Both the position numbers and the translations under genes were made by a program. This document shows, in pieces, positions 57,201-64,000 of a stretch of 64,000 nucleotides of DNA. Positions within the stretch are counted from its first letter, which is position 1, and each line of letters opens with the position of its first letter. The notes beneath the pieces were generated by a model. That model had not been told where the DNA came from. It worked only from the letters and a program-made list of their open reading frames with translations, and made no database searches. Origin of the DNA: Planctomycetota bacterium (lineage in GTDB: Bacteria > Planctomycetota > UBA1135 > GCA-002686595); the NCBI GenBank assembly GCA_021413885.1, contig JAIOPM010000055.1, forward strand, positions 1-64,000. Direction: 5' to 3'.

Positions 57201-58000
57201 AGATCCCCCAACTCCGCGCGAGTCTCGGCGAGGTTCTGTCGTGCCCGCTGGAGGTCGGGGTGCTCGTCGGGCAGCGTCCGTGCGAAGACATCCAGCACCT
57301 GTTCTTCCAATGCGCGTGCGCCTTCCAGGTCCCCCAGCGCGGAGATCGTCACCGCGAGATTCTGCCGCGCGATCTGGAGATCGCGGTGATCCGGGGGCAG
57401 CGTGCGCAGCCGCACCGCAAGAACCTGCTGTTCGAGTGCGAGCGCCGCCGGCAGATCGCCCAGCGTCTTGATCGTCACGGCGAGGTTCTGTCGCACCGCT
57501 TGCAGTTCGGGATGCTCCTCCGGCAGCACACGCGCCAACACCGCTTGCACCTTCTCGAGGAGCGCGTGCGCTCCTTCGACGTCTCCGAGCGACTGGAGCG
57601 CCAACGCGAGATGGCCCCTGACCCGCTGGAGTTCCAGATCGTCGTCCGGAAGCGCGAGCTCACGGTGCGCGAGCACTTCCGCCCAGGCGCTTCGCGCGGT
57701 GCCCGCGTCCTGCGCTTGCCAAGCGGAAAGACCGGCCTCGTCGAGAAGCTCCAACCACGACGCATCGCGCTCGGCGGCCGGTCGCTCCAACAGCAGGGTG
57801 ACAGCTTCGGTCGCTCGCTCGCGCGCCGCTGCGTAGTCCGAGGCGTCCCGCGCGACGTTCGCGTCGCGGAGCAGGCCGCGCACCGGTTCGGCGTCGACCG
57901 CCGATCCAGGCGACATCGCCGGCGACTCGGCCGGCACGGACCGGGTCGCGGAGGTGCAGGCCGCCACCGCAGCGAGCACGAGAAGTTGGAGTCGCCTCAT
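54290..58000 (-). CDS. TPR-CHAT (caspase-like) lipoprotein
   Basis: A 1236-residue exported protein. MRRLQLLVLAAVAAC forms a lipoprotein signal (Cys15). Residues about 115-600 are 11 full and one partial 42-residue TPRs of kinesin-light-chain type (ARTLPDEHPDLQRARQNLAETRAELGD and relatives). After a helical spacer, residues about 820-1236 form a CHAT domain. The catalytic dyad is visible as VATHGWYAP (His1055) and LSACDTGVGKLARGGRG (Cys1139); LVPLDALP and ITSLWKVPD are other family marks. CHAT proteases cleave protein partners, often on a trigger sensed by the TPRs. Secretion is unusual for the type. It is 82 bases downstream of the hybrid kinase stop on the same strand. Confidence 0.93.
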   Translation of the reverse strand: MRRLQLLVLAAVAACTSATRSVPAESPAMSPGSAVDAEPVRGLLRDANVARDASDYAAARERATEAVTLLLERPAAERDASWLELLDEAGLSAWQAQDAGTARSAWAEVLAHRELALPDDDLELQRVRGHLALALQSLGDVEGAHALLEKVQAVLARVLPEEHPELQAVRQNLAVTIKTLGDLPAALALEQQVLAVRLRTLPPDHRDLQIARQNLAVTISALGDLEGARALEEQVLDVFARTLPDEHPDLQRARQNLAETRAELGDLQGARALEEKVLEVRSRTLPADHPDLQAARFNLAVTIKALGDLHGALELQQAVLDVFARTLPDEHPHLQTVRLSLAATLAELGDLDGARALDEKVVEVRTRTLPADHRDLQHARVDLAASLYAVGDLAGARVLFEQTLEVFARTLPEDHPDVQAVRQNLAVVLKSLGDLAGARALEERALEVRSRALSDDHRDVQEARSNLASTLHMLGDLTAARSLDEKVLEVFSSRLSDDHPDLQRARQNLAGTLWAQGDIEGAHALFEKVLDVRARTLPPDHPDLQAARLDLALTLRDLGDPSAARTLEESVLETYARTLPDDHPDRQRARSNLALTIAMQVARTPREPERGAADDEARETARKQCVGLLGGLCRAQTRAARRSLVGSPTREAEARCGKSAEALDTVLSLVLGGGVFSPSHELDADAFELAEVTRGAALTSTVLSKRAVSDRRYRELRDALSAASEDLATLVRHGATSREFDRARVARDAAERDLVVLLDGLPDMPFRIAPGVEAIAAKLGPRDAAVAFRRFRMSHIAVAATSKANGTPTAGARSAEHLCAFVVRSSRSDPGAVPPRLVVLDLGSMEPVERAVEDWRQALGVAGARGVSVGGASTATDTNGYGDVLRRLVFDPLRPALGDCDHVVVELDDVLNLVPLDALPADRMGEAFLGDGVRIDVRATLAEIIGAQVAIDAPNGWLGVGAVDYGERSGPDARAAPVNDPSRGSSEAGILADTPWAPGFSPLPATRSEVAGIAARFVSAFGNDANCTIVDGADATKVRVVALAQRARFVHVATHGWYAPDSIRSWNDPEPLDAWSGLGMRQSGDEQVQGMSPLLLCGLALAGANSRQDPLGRVPGLITAEELAALDLSNCELAVLSACDTGVGKLARGGRGIASLQKALQMAGARSVITSLWKVPDVATKDLMLDFYRRLWVEKKPKWQALWEAKTKLRNARDADGKPLHTTRDWAAWVLTGEPD
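56201..57538 (-). repeat. 126-base tandem repeats in TPR region (252-base higher-order unit)
   Basis: Ten full plus one partial 126-base units, each coding one 42-residue TPR. Successive repeats alternate at their first residues between R-x-R-T-L and F-A-R-T-L types, so the array appears to have grown by duplication of a two-TPR, 252-base unit. Confidence 0.8.
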
Positions 58001-58082
58001 CGTTGGATCAGCTTCGTCGGACCCAGGATCCAACGTCCTCGTTCGCCATTCGGACCGGCCGGTTGCTGCACTCGGATTCCGC

Positions 58083-60077
58083 TCACACCCTCGCATGCAG
58101 CATCGCCCGCACCTTCGCCAGCAGCTCGCTCAGCATGTACGGCTTCGCGATGAACTCGTAGCCCGCGCCCGCGATCGCGCGCCGGTCGACCAGATCGTCG
58201 GTGTAGCCCGACATCAACAGCACCGGCAGGTCGGGGCGCACGTCGCGCAGCCGATCCGCGAGATCGCGGCCGTTCATGTGCGGCATCACGACGTCGGTGA
58301 CGAGGAGCTCGACGCGCGCGCCTTCGCGGCCGAAGAGCTCGAGCGCTTCGCGGCCGTCGCCCGCCTCGAGCACGACGTAGCCCTGGCGCGCGAGCGCGCT
58401 GAAGACCATGCGCCGCAACGACGGCTCGTCCTCGACCAACAACACGGTGCCCGAATCGTTCGGCGCGGCGCCGACGGCGGCGAAGGCCTTCGGCGGCGCG
58501 GGCTCGCCCTCGGCGCGCGGCAACGCGATCCGGAAGCACGAGCCTCGACCGATCGCGCTCTCGACCGTGATCGCGCCGCCGCTCGCGCTGACGATGCCGT
58601 GCACGGTCGCGAGGCCGAGGCCGGTGCCCTTGCCGCGCGGCTTGGTGGTGAAGAACGGCTCGAAGAGCCGCGCCTGCGTCGCCGGATCCATGCCGACGCC
58701 GTCGTCGCGCACCGCGAGCTCGACGTAACGTCCGGGCGCGAGCAGATCGAAACCCTCGTCGCGTCCGCCGACCAGCGTCAAATTGCGCGTCGAGATCACG
58801 ATGCGTCCGCCGTTCGGCAACGCGTCGCGCGCGTTGACGATCAAGTTCACGAGCACCTGCTCGAGCTGCGACGGATCGACGAGCACGCGGCCGAGGCGCG
58901 GCTCGGTCTCGAGCAGCAGCTCGACGTCCTCGCCGATCAAGCGCCGCAACATCACCAGCAGGTTCGCGATCAACGCGTCGAAGTCGACGACGGCGGGCGC
59001 GACGAGCTGTTGGCGGCTGAACGCGAGCAGTTGCTGCGTCAACGACTTCGCGCGACCGCACGCGGCGTGGATCTCGTCGACGCACGCGCGCGCCGGATCG
59101 TCGCCGGCGAGCGTGTTGCGCGCGAGCTCGCTGTAGCCGTGGATCACCGTCAACAAGTTGTTGAAGTCGTGCGCGATGCCGCCGGCGAGGCGGCCGATCG
59201 CTTCGAGCTTGTCGACCTGGCGCAGCCGGCGCTCAGCTTCCTCGCGCTCGATGCGCTCGCGCTCGAGGCGTTCGTTCGCCGTCACCAATTCGACCGTGCG
59301 CTCCTCGACGCGCAGTTCGAGCTCGTCGCGGCTGCGGCGCAACTCCTCTTCGAGACGTTTCCGCGCGAAGAAGTCGGGGATCTCGTAGCTGCCGACGCGC
59401 GGCAAGAGTTCCGGCCGCGTGCTCAAGTAGTTCGCGACGCGCTCCTCGATCCGCGCCGGCGGCGCCATCACGAAACGACAGCAATCGTCGCCCTTCGCGC
59501 GGCACAGGATCTCGGCGGCGACGAGCTCGACACCGAAGCTCGCCTCGGTCCAACCCGACGAGTAACCGGCATTCATGATGCACACCGGGAACGTCGCGCG
59601 TTCGCCCGCAGCCATCCACGCGTGCGATTCGAACGAGTACGGATGGTCGTAGACGAGGAAGCAGCTCTCGTCCTGCGCAGGCGTCGACTCCTCGAAGAGG
59701 TCGACGAACGCCCATCCGGTGTACGCGAAGTGCACGGGGCCGGCGGAGAGCTTCGCGACCGGATCGACGAGGCCCATGCGCTTGTGGAACGCTTGCGCGT
59801 CGGACTTGCCGATCGCGTGCGCGAGGTCGAAGAGGATGTTGCGCGCGAAGCGTTCGGCCTCGGCCTCGCGACCGGCGCCGTAGAGCTCGCGCGCGACGCG
59901 GAAGAACTCGACCGACAACGCGGCGCCGCGCACCAGGACGTAGCGCTCCTCGAAGACTTCGATCGTGCCTTGCTCGGGATCCTCGCGGCGGCGCGCGAAG
60001 TAGGAAGCGACGGTCTTCTCCGCGGTCGCGAAGAGCTCGCGCATCGACTCGGGCACGCGAACGGTCTTCGGATCCAT
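58083..60077 (-). CDS. hybrid sensor histidine kinase with V4R/XylR-N-like sensor and receiver domain
   Basis: A 664-residue soluble two-component protein. Residues about 40-215 form a sensor related to the XylR N-terminal/V4R domains that bind small aromatics or hydrocarbons: GYSSGWTEASFGVELVAAE and the cysteine pair CRAKGDDCCRFV. A coiled coil (235-290) leads to HisKA with the phosphoacceptor His303 (GGIAHDFNNLLTVIHGYSELA) and an HATPase (NLIVNARDALPNGG, VRDDGVGM, GKGTGLGLATVHG). A C-terminal receiver follows, with LLVTDVVMPHMNG (Asp595) and AKPY (Lys645). No membrane segment is seen, so it senses a cytoplasmic signal. It lies between the M28 peptidase (22 bases) and the TPR-CHAT gene. Confidence 0.93.
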   Translation of the reverse strand: MDPKTVRVPESMRELFATAEKTVASYFARRREDPEQGTIEVFEERYVLVRGAALSVEFFRVARELYGAGREAEAERFARNILFDLAHAIGKSDAQAFHKRMGLVDPVAKLSAGPVHFAYTGWAFVDLFEESTPAQDESCFLVYDHPYSFESHAWMAAGERATFPVCIMNAGYSSGWTEASFGVELVAAEILCRAKGDDCCRFVMAPPARIEERVANYLSTRPELLPRVGSYEIPDFFARKRLEEELRRSRDELELRVEERTVELVTANERLERERIEREEAERRLRQVDKLEAIGRLAGGIAHDFNNLLTVIHGYSELARNTLAGDDPARACVDEIHAACGRAKSLTQQLLAFSRQQLVAPAVVDFDALIANLLVMLRRLIGEDVELLLETEPRLGRVLVDPSQLEQVLVNLIVNARDALPNGGRIVISTRNLTLVGGRDEGFDLLAPGRYVELAVRDDGVGMDPATQARLFEPFFTTKPRGKGTGLGLATVHGIVSASGGAITVESAIGRGSCFRIALPRAEGEPAPPKAFAAVGAAPNDSGTVLLVEDEPSLRRMVFSALARQGYVVLEAGDGREALELFGREGARVELLVTDVVMPHMNGRDLADRLRDVRPDLPVLLMSGYTDDLVDRRAIAGAGYEFIAKPYMLSELLAKVRAMLHARV

Positions 60078-60099
60078 CGTCGTCGCGCGTCCTCGCGTC

Positions 60100-61968
60100 C
60101 TACTGTTTGTTGCGGGTCGCGAGCGTGACGCGCACGCTCTCTTCCTTGCCGTCGCGCAGGAACTTCGCGAGCACCGTGTCCCCCGCCTTGTAGAGCGAGA
60201 GCATGTAGACGAAGTCCTGCATCGTGTCGATCTTCACGTCCCCGACCTGGATCAACACGTCGTCCTTCCGCATGCCCGCCTTCTCGGCCGGACTGCCCGC
60301 GGAGGTTCCGGCGAGCTTCAGTCCCGGGCCCTCGAACGAATACTCGGGCACGGTGCCGAACCACGTTCCGTTGCTGCCGCGCGACGGCGCGGCCGGCGCA
60401 TTCGGATCCTTCAGCGGCTCGACGTACGCGAGCTCGCCCGCCGCGCCGAGTTTCGCGATCAAGTCGACGGTCAAATCGACGGTCGCGGCCGCGCCGTCGG
60501 ACTCGAAGCGTTCGATGTCGTCGCTCGGCTTGTGGTAGTCGTCGTGGACGCCGCTGAAGAAGTGCAGTGCGGGAATGCGGTGTTCGAGGAACGGTTGGTG
60601 GTCGCTGCCGCCGATGCCTTGGCCGCTGCCGTTCAACGCGAGCTCGAAACCGTGGTCGCGACCGAGTTCACCGAGCCACGCTTCGAACGGCGCCGCGCTC
60701 GCGACGCCGAGGACCTGGAGCTTGTGTGCGTGCGCGCGCCCGACCATGTCGAGGTTGACGTTCGCCGCGACGCTCGCGAGCGGAACCGTCGGCTGCTCGA
60801 TCCAATGACGACTGCCGAGCAGCCCGAGTTCCTCGCCCGACCACGCGGCGAAGACCACGTCGCATTCGAGGGTCTCGCGTTGCGACAGGAGCCGCGCGAT
60901 CTCCAGGATCGCCGCCGTGCCGCTCGCGTTGTCGTCGGCGCCGTTGTGGATCGCGTGGACGCCGGGCGCCTTCGATTCCGGTCCGCCCATGCCGAGGTGA
61001 TCGTAGTGCGCTCCCACGACGATGCAGCGCGCGCTCGTCTTGCCCTTCAAACGCGCGAGCACGTTGAACGCCGCGCCTTTCTTGTGTTCGACGTCGGCGA
61101 CGACTTCGACGGTGCGTTCGGGCGCGCCGACCTCGACCAAACCCTTCATCGGATGGTCGAGCATCCAGCTCAACGTCTGCACGTACTCCGGCGCGAGCTC
61201 CATGAGCACCTGCGCCGACACGATCAACACCGGCAGCGACGTCGCGCGCGCTTCCGCAGCGTCGAACGCGGGCAGGGCCTCGGGGTGCTCGGGATGCTCG
61301 ACGACGACCACCGCGACCGCGCCACGGCGCTTGCAGTTCATCACCTTGGTCAACACCGAGGTGCTCGCGCCCCAATCGTTTCCCGCGACGACGTTCGCGT
61401 TCGCGTCGGCGACCGGAGCCGCCTTGCGACGCGGCGGCGCGCCGCGCACGATCAACGCGACGCGGCCGGCGAGCGAGTCGTTCGCGTCGAGCCCGAGCTG
61501 CTTGAAGTCGTTCCACTCGAGCGCGTCGTTCTCGACGCCGTAGCCCGCGAACGCGAGCGTTCCGGTCGCGCTCGCGCCGTCGGAGCAGTACGCGGGGACT
61601 ATTCGATCGGCGCCGCTCCAAGACTGCGTGCCGCACGAGACCTTCGAGCCGCCGCGATCGACGGCGGCGAGCGGCACGTCGAACGGTTGGAGGAAGCCCT
61701 GCTCCCCCGCCGGCTCGAGCCCGAGCGCCGCGAAACGCTCCGCGAGCCACTCGCCGCAACGACGTGCGTCGTCGGTGCCCGCGCGTCGTCCGCCTTGCGC
61801 GTCGTCGGCGAGCCACGCGACGTCGTCGTGCAGTCGCTGCGCGTCGGCGAGTCGCGCGCTCGACGACGAGCTCGTCGCCGGCGCCGTCGACTCGCGCGGC
61901 GCGGTCGAACAAGCGGCCAAGATCGTCGCGCTCAGGAACCCGAGTTGGAACGTTCGTCGCAGGTGCAT
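60100..61968 (-). CDS. M28-family metallopeptidase lipoprotein with PA and PDZ domains
   Basis: A 622-residue exported zinc aminopeptidase. The signal QLGFLSATILAAC ends in a lipobox (Cys20), followed by a Ser-rich linker. A protease-associated region (about 110-290) precedes the M28 core: GAHYDHLGMGG (His), NGADDNASGTAAI (bridging Asp), AWSGEELGLLGSRHW (catalytic and metal Glu), VNLDMVGR (Asp) and GGSDHQPF (His). A C-terminal PDZ (GTSAGSPAEKAGMRKDDVLIQVGDVKID) probably binds substrate ends. It likely trims peptides in the periplasm. A TATCTT box lies six bases upstream of the ATG. Confidence 0.94.
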   Translation of the reverse strand: MHLRRTFQLGFLSATILAACSTAPRESTAPATSSSSSARLADAQRLHDDVAWLADDAQGGRRAGTDDARRCGEWLAERFAALGLEPAGEQGFLQPFDVPLAAVDRGGSKVSCGTQSWSGADRIVPAYCSDGASATGTLAFAGYGVENDALEWNDFKQLGLDANDSLAGRVALIVRGAPPRRKAAPVADANANVVAGNDWGASTSVLTKVMNCKRRGAVAVVVVEHPEHPEALPAFDAAEARATSLPVLIVSAQVLMELAPEYVQTLSWMLDHPMKGLVEVGAPERTVEVVADVEHKKGAAFNVLARLKGKTSARCIVVGAHYDHLGMGGPESKAPGVHAIHNGADDNASGTAAILEIARLLSQRETLECDVVFAAWSGEELGLLGSRHWIEQPTVPLASVAANVNLDMVGRAHAHKLQVLGVASAAPFEAWLGELGRDHGFELALNGSGQGIGGSDHQPFLEHRIPALHFFSGVHDDYHKPSDDIERFESDGAAATVDLTVDLIAKLGAAGELAYVEPLKDPNAPAAPSRGSNGTWFGTVPEYSFEGPGLKLAGTSAGSPAEKAGMRKDDVLIQVGDVKIDTMQDFVYMLSLYKAGDTVLAKFLRDGKEESVRVTLATRNKQ

Positions 61969-61974
61969 CGCGCC

Positions 61975-61980
61975 AAGATA
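61975..61980 (-). promoter_or_regulatory. -10-like hexamer TATCTT
   Basis: On the minus strand TATCTT ends six bases (GGCGCG) before the ATG of the M28 peptidase; no Shine-Dalgarno is possible in so short a spacer, so a leaderless message is implied if this is the promoter. Confidence 0.4.
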
Positions 61981-62060
61981 CGCCGCGCCTCGGCGAGCCC
62001 CAAACACGAGTCCGCGCCGCACGGTTGAGTCGCACGCGCCGGACCGCATGATGGCGACCC

Positions 62061-64000
62061 ATGCGGCGGAACCTCTTGGCGCTCGGGCTGCTGCTCGTGC
62101 TGCCGTTGGTGCTCTTCGCGCCGACGGTCGTCTCCGGCGCGCTCTTCCTGCCGCAGGCCCCGGTCGGGCTCGAACCGCTCGCGACCGAGCACCAGGACCT
62201 CGCCGCGCAAGCGTGGACGCAGGCGAACTACCTCGCGTCCGATCGCCTCTTCCCGATCCTCACCGACGAGCTCGAGATCGCGCGTCAGCTCCGCGAAGGT
62301 CATCTCCCACTCTGGAACGCGAAGCAAGGTCTCGGCTTGCCGTTGCTCGGCGGGACGTTGGTCGGGCCGCTCTACCCGCCGAATTGGATCGCGTACGCGA
62401 CCGATCCGGTGCGCGCGGCGCCGTTGCTCGCCGCGTTGTCGCTTTTCCTCGCGGGCCTCGGCGCGTGGCTCTTCCTCGAACGACGCGGTGTGTCGTTCGG
62501 CTCCGCGGCGATCGGAGCGTTGGCGGTGCAGACCGGCGGCTTCGTGCTGTGCAACTTGCACTACCGGATGAAGGTCGACGCGGCGTTGTGGTTGCCGTGG
62601 ATGTTGTGGGCGATCGACGGGATCGCGTCGAAGAAGCCGCGCGCGAGCGCGGCGCTCGCGTTCTCGGTCGCGGCGAGTTTCCTCGCCGGGTTCCCGACGA
62701 TCGCGGCGTTCGCGGTCGGCGCGGCGGTCGTGTACGCGCTCGCGCGGCGCACGCTCGATCGCGTGAAGACGCTCGCGCTCTCGCGTTGCGGCGCCGCGGT
62801 GCTCTGCGGCGTCGCGATTGCCGCGGTGCAGCTCGTGCCGACGTGGGACGCGGCGCGCGAATCGTTGCGCGGCGCGCGGACGAGCGCGAGCGTCGCGGCG
62901 GAGAGCCTGCCGCTCGGCACCGCGCTCGGCCTCGTCGTCCCCGACCTGTTCGGTTCGCCGAACGAGCCGCTCGCCGCGCCGCACTTGCCGGTGCCGTGGT
63001 GGTTGTCTCGGGCGACCGAGAAAGAGGCCGCGCAGAACGCGAACCAGCTCGAGTGGCAACTCTACGTGGGCGTCGCGGTGCTGGTACTCGCGCTCGCGGG
63101 TTGCGTCGCGTTCCCGCGCGACACGCGGGTGTTGCTCGGCCTCGCGGTCGGCGCGCTCGCGTTCGTGCAGGGCTGGCCGTTGGCGCGCGAGCTCTTCGCG
63201 TTGCCCGGCCTCGACGTCGGCGCGCCGGCGCGCGCGGCGTGCGTGCTGTGGATCGCATTGCCGTTGTGCGCGGGCTTCGGCGCGGAAGCGTTGTGGCGGC
63301 GCCATCCGCGCGCGTTGAAGACCGCGGCGGGAGTCGCGGTCGTCCTCGCGCTCGTCGGCGCGGCGTTCCGCGCGACGATCGAACCGGAGAATTTCGTCCT
63401 CGCGCGCGAGACCGAAGTCGCCGCGCGCCACGGCGTGACGCTCGGCGAGGTGCGCGCGCTCTTGCCGCACGACGCGTCGCTCGCCGCCGCGCAACGTCTC
63501 GCGCATGCGAGCGAACGCCTCGCGCTCGTCGGCCTCGCCGCCGCCGCGGCCGCCGCGTTCCTGCACTGGAGCCGCCGACGCGAACAGACGCGCGCGCCGT
63601 GGTTGCCGCTGTTCGCGGTCATCCTCGTCGAAGGCGTCGCGGGTTCCGGCGCGCACCTCGTGCCGCGCGCCGCGTCGCTCGGCGCGTTGTTCCCGAAGTC
63701 CGAGTCGATGGAAGCGATCGCGTCGGCGGCGGGCGACGGACGCGTGTTGCGCCTCGACCTGAGCCAGAGCGGCGTCGACGACGTGCTCGTGCTCGCGCGC
63801 CCGAATCTGCCGGAGGCGTACGGACTCTGCGATCTGACGCCGTACGTCGTCTTCAGCCAACGCAGTTTGGTCGAGCTGGTGCAAGCGATCGATCCGCTCG
63901 CGAGCTACCGCACCGGGATCAGCCGCCTCTCGCTGCCGGCGCGCGTCGACCATCCGGTGCTCGATTGCCTGCGCGTCGGCGCGTTGGTCTCGAAGGATCC
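62061..64000 (+). CDS. YfhO-like multi-pass membrane protein (5' part)
   Basis: The 5' 646 codons of a polytopic membrane protein. MRRNLLALGLLLVLPLVLFAPTVVSG is the first membrane helix, followed by a periplasmic loop (DLAAQAWTQANYLASDRL). The hallmark LPLWNAKQGLGLPLLGGTLVGPLYPPNW resembles the YfhO/GT-C-like L-W-N...G-G-P...P motif. At least ten further hydrophobic segments follow. YfhO proteins are linked to glycosylation of lipoteichoic acid or surface glycans in Firmicutes; here the role is unknown. The window ends before its stop. It is divergent from the M28 peptidase, 92 bases between starts. Confidence 0.85.
   Translation, partial: MRRNLLALGLLLVLPLVLFAPTVVSGALFLPQAPVGLEPLATEHQDLAAQAWTQANYLASDRLFPILTDELEIARQLREGHLPLWNAKQGLGLPLLGGTLVGPLYPPNWIAYATDPVRAAPLLAALSLFLAGLGAWLFLERRGVSFGSAAIGALAVQTGGFVLCNLHYRMKVDAALWLPWMLWAIDGIASKKPRASAALAFSVAASFLAGFPTIAAFAVGAAVVYALARRTLDRVKTLALSRCGAAVLCGVAIAAVQLVPTWDAARESLRGARTSASVAAESLPLGTALGLVVPDLFGSPNEPLAAPHLPVPWWLSRATEKEAAQNANQLEWQLYVGVAVLVLALAGCVAFPRDTRVLLGLAVGALAFVQGWPLARELFALPGLDVGAPARAACVLWIALPLCAGFGAEALWRRHPRALKTAAGVAVVLALVGAAFRATIEPENFVLARETEVAARHGVTLGEVRALLPHDASLAAAQRLAHASERLALVGLAAAAAAAFLHWSRRREQTRAPWLPLFAVILVEGVAGSGAHLVPRAASLGALFPKSESMEAIASAAGDGRVLRLDLSQSGVDDVLVLARPNLPEAYGLCDLTPYVVFSQRSLVELVQAIDPLASYRTGISRLSLPARVDHPVLDCLRVGALVSKD

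Noticed and set aside
56201-57538. CRISPR-like periodic DNA
   Set aside because: The 126-base periodicity encodes TPRs in frame; there are no unique spacers.
54290-58000. Type III-E CRISPR (Craspase) association for the TPR-CHAT protein
   Set aside because: There are no cas genes or repeat-spacer array in the window, and the protein has a lipoprotein signal.

Overview
The window is about two-thirds G+C and gene-dense. It suggests a heterotrophic, Gram-negative-type bacterium. The many lipoproteins and secreted proteins without known function, a haem-motif/squalene-cyclase-like/ankyrin protein, a sulfotransferase-containing glycan cluster and a TPR-CHAT lipoprotein recall Planctomycetota. That placement is an inference: no rRNA is present to settle it.

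Region by region: (1) 1-4.1 kb: 5' part of mnmG, a tiny ORF, a HEAT/TPR secreted protein, tRNA-Ser(GCT) and a radical SAM protein. (2) 4.1-8.0 kb: a partial aerobic benzoyl-CoA (box) cluster, with boxR divergent from boxC-boxB and a palindrome between them. (3) 8.1-10.3 kb: an orphan class III cyclase-like protein with atypical codon use and a secreted Asp-box protein. (4) 10.3-22.1 kb: surface glycan genes (sulfotransferase, flippase, two glycosyltransferases), two very large tandem paralogous exported proteins and a beta-helix protein. (5) 22.1-29.4 kb: alpha-aminoadipate semialdehyde dehydrogenase and an 1845-residue Rhs protein with an unusual C-terminus. (6) 29.5-42.1 kb: housekeeping genes (ettA, Nudix, HerA-like ATPase, tig-clpP-clpX, DHH phosphoesterase, rlmN) and a membrane-TPR protein. 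(7) 42.1-46.0 kb: two paralogous lipoproteins around a membrane protein and the haem-motif/ankyrin protein. (8) 46.1-51.4 kb: DUF1272 protein, lysine 6-aminotransferase, an ALDH-like protein lacking its catalytic residues, rnpA-yidD-PD40 lipoprotein (all overlapping), and a broken P-loop kinase gene. (9) 51.5-62.0 kb: a minus-strand run of lipoprotein, GIY-YIG, prfC, TPR-CHAT lipoprotein, V4R hybrid histidine kinase and M28 peptidase, ending with a divergent YfhO-like membrane protein cut by the window edge.

Functional links: benzoyl-CoA oxidation (BoxB, BoxC, BoxR) is incomplete here, with no reductase BoxA or CoA ligase. The lysine 6-aminotransferase and the aminoadipate semialdehyde dehydrogenase, 23 kb apart, together give lysine to 2-aminoadipate. 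The trigger factor/ClpP/ClpX genes form the usual protein quality-control operon. Several genes have a TA-N3-T hexamer 6-13 bases before the start codon, which suggests leaderless or very short-leader mRNAs. The most interesting uncharacterised items are the TPR-CHAT lipoprotein, the Rhs C-terminal domain, the cyclase-like orphan, the tandem giant paralogs and the lipoprotein/haem-ankyrin module.
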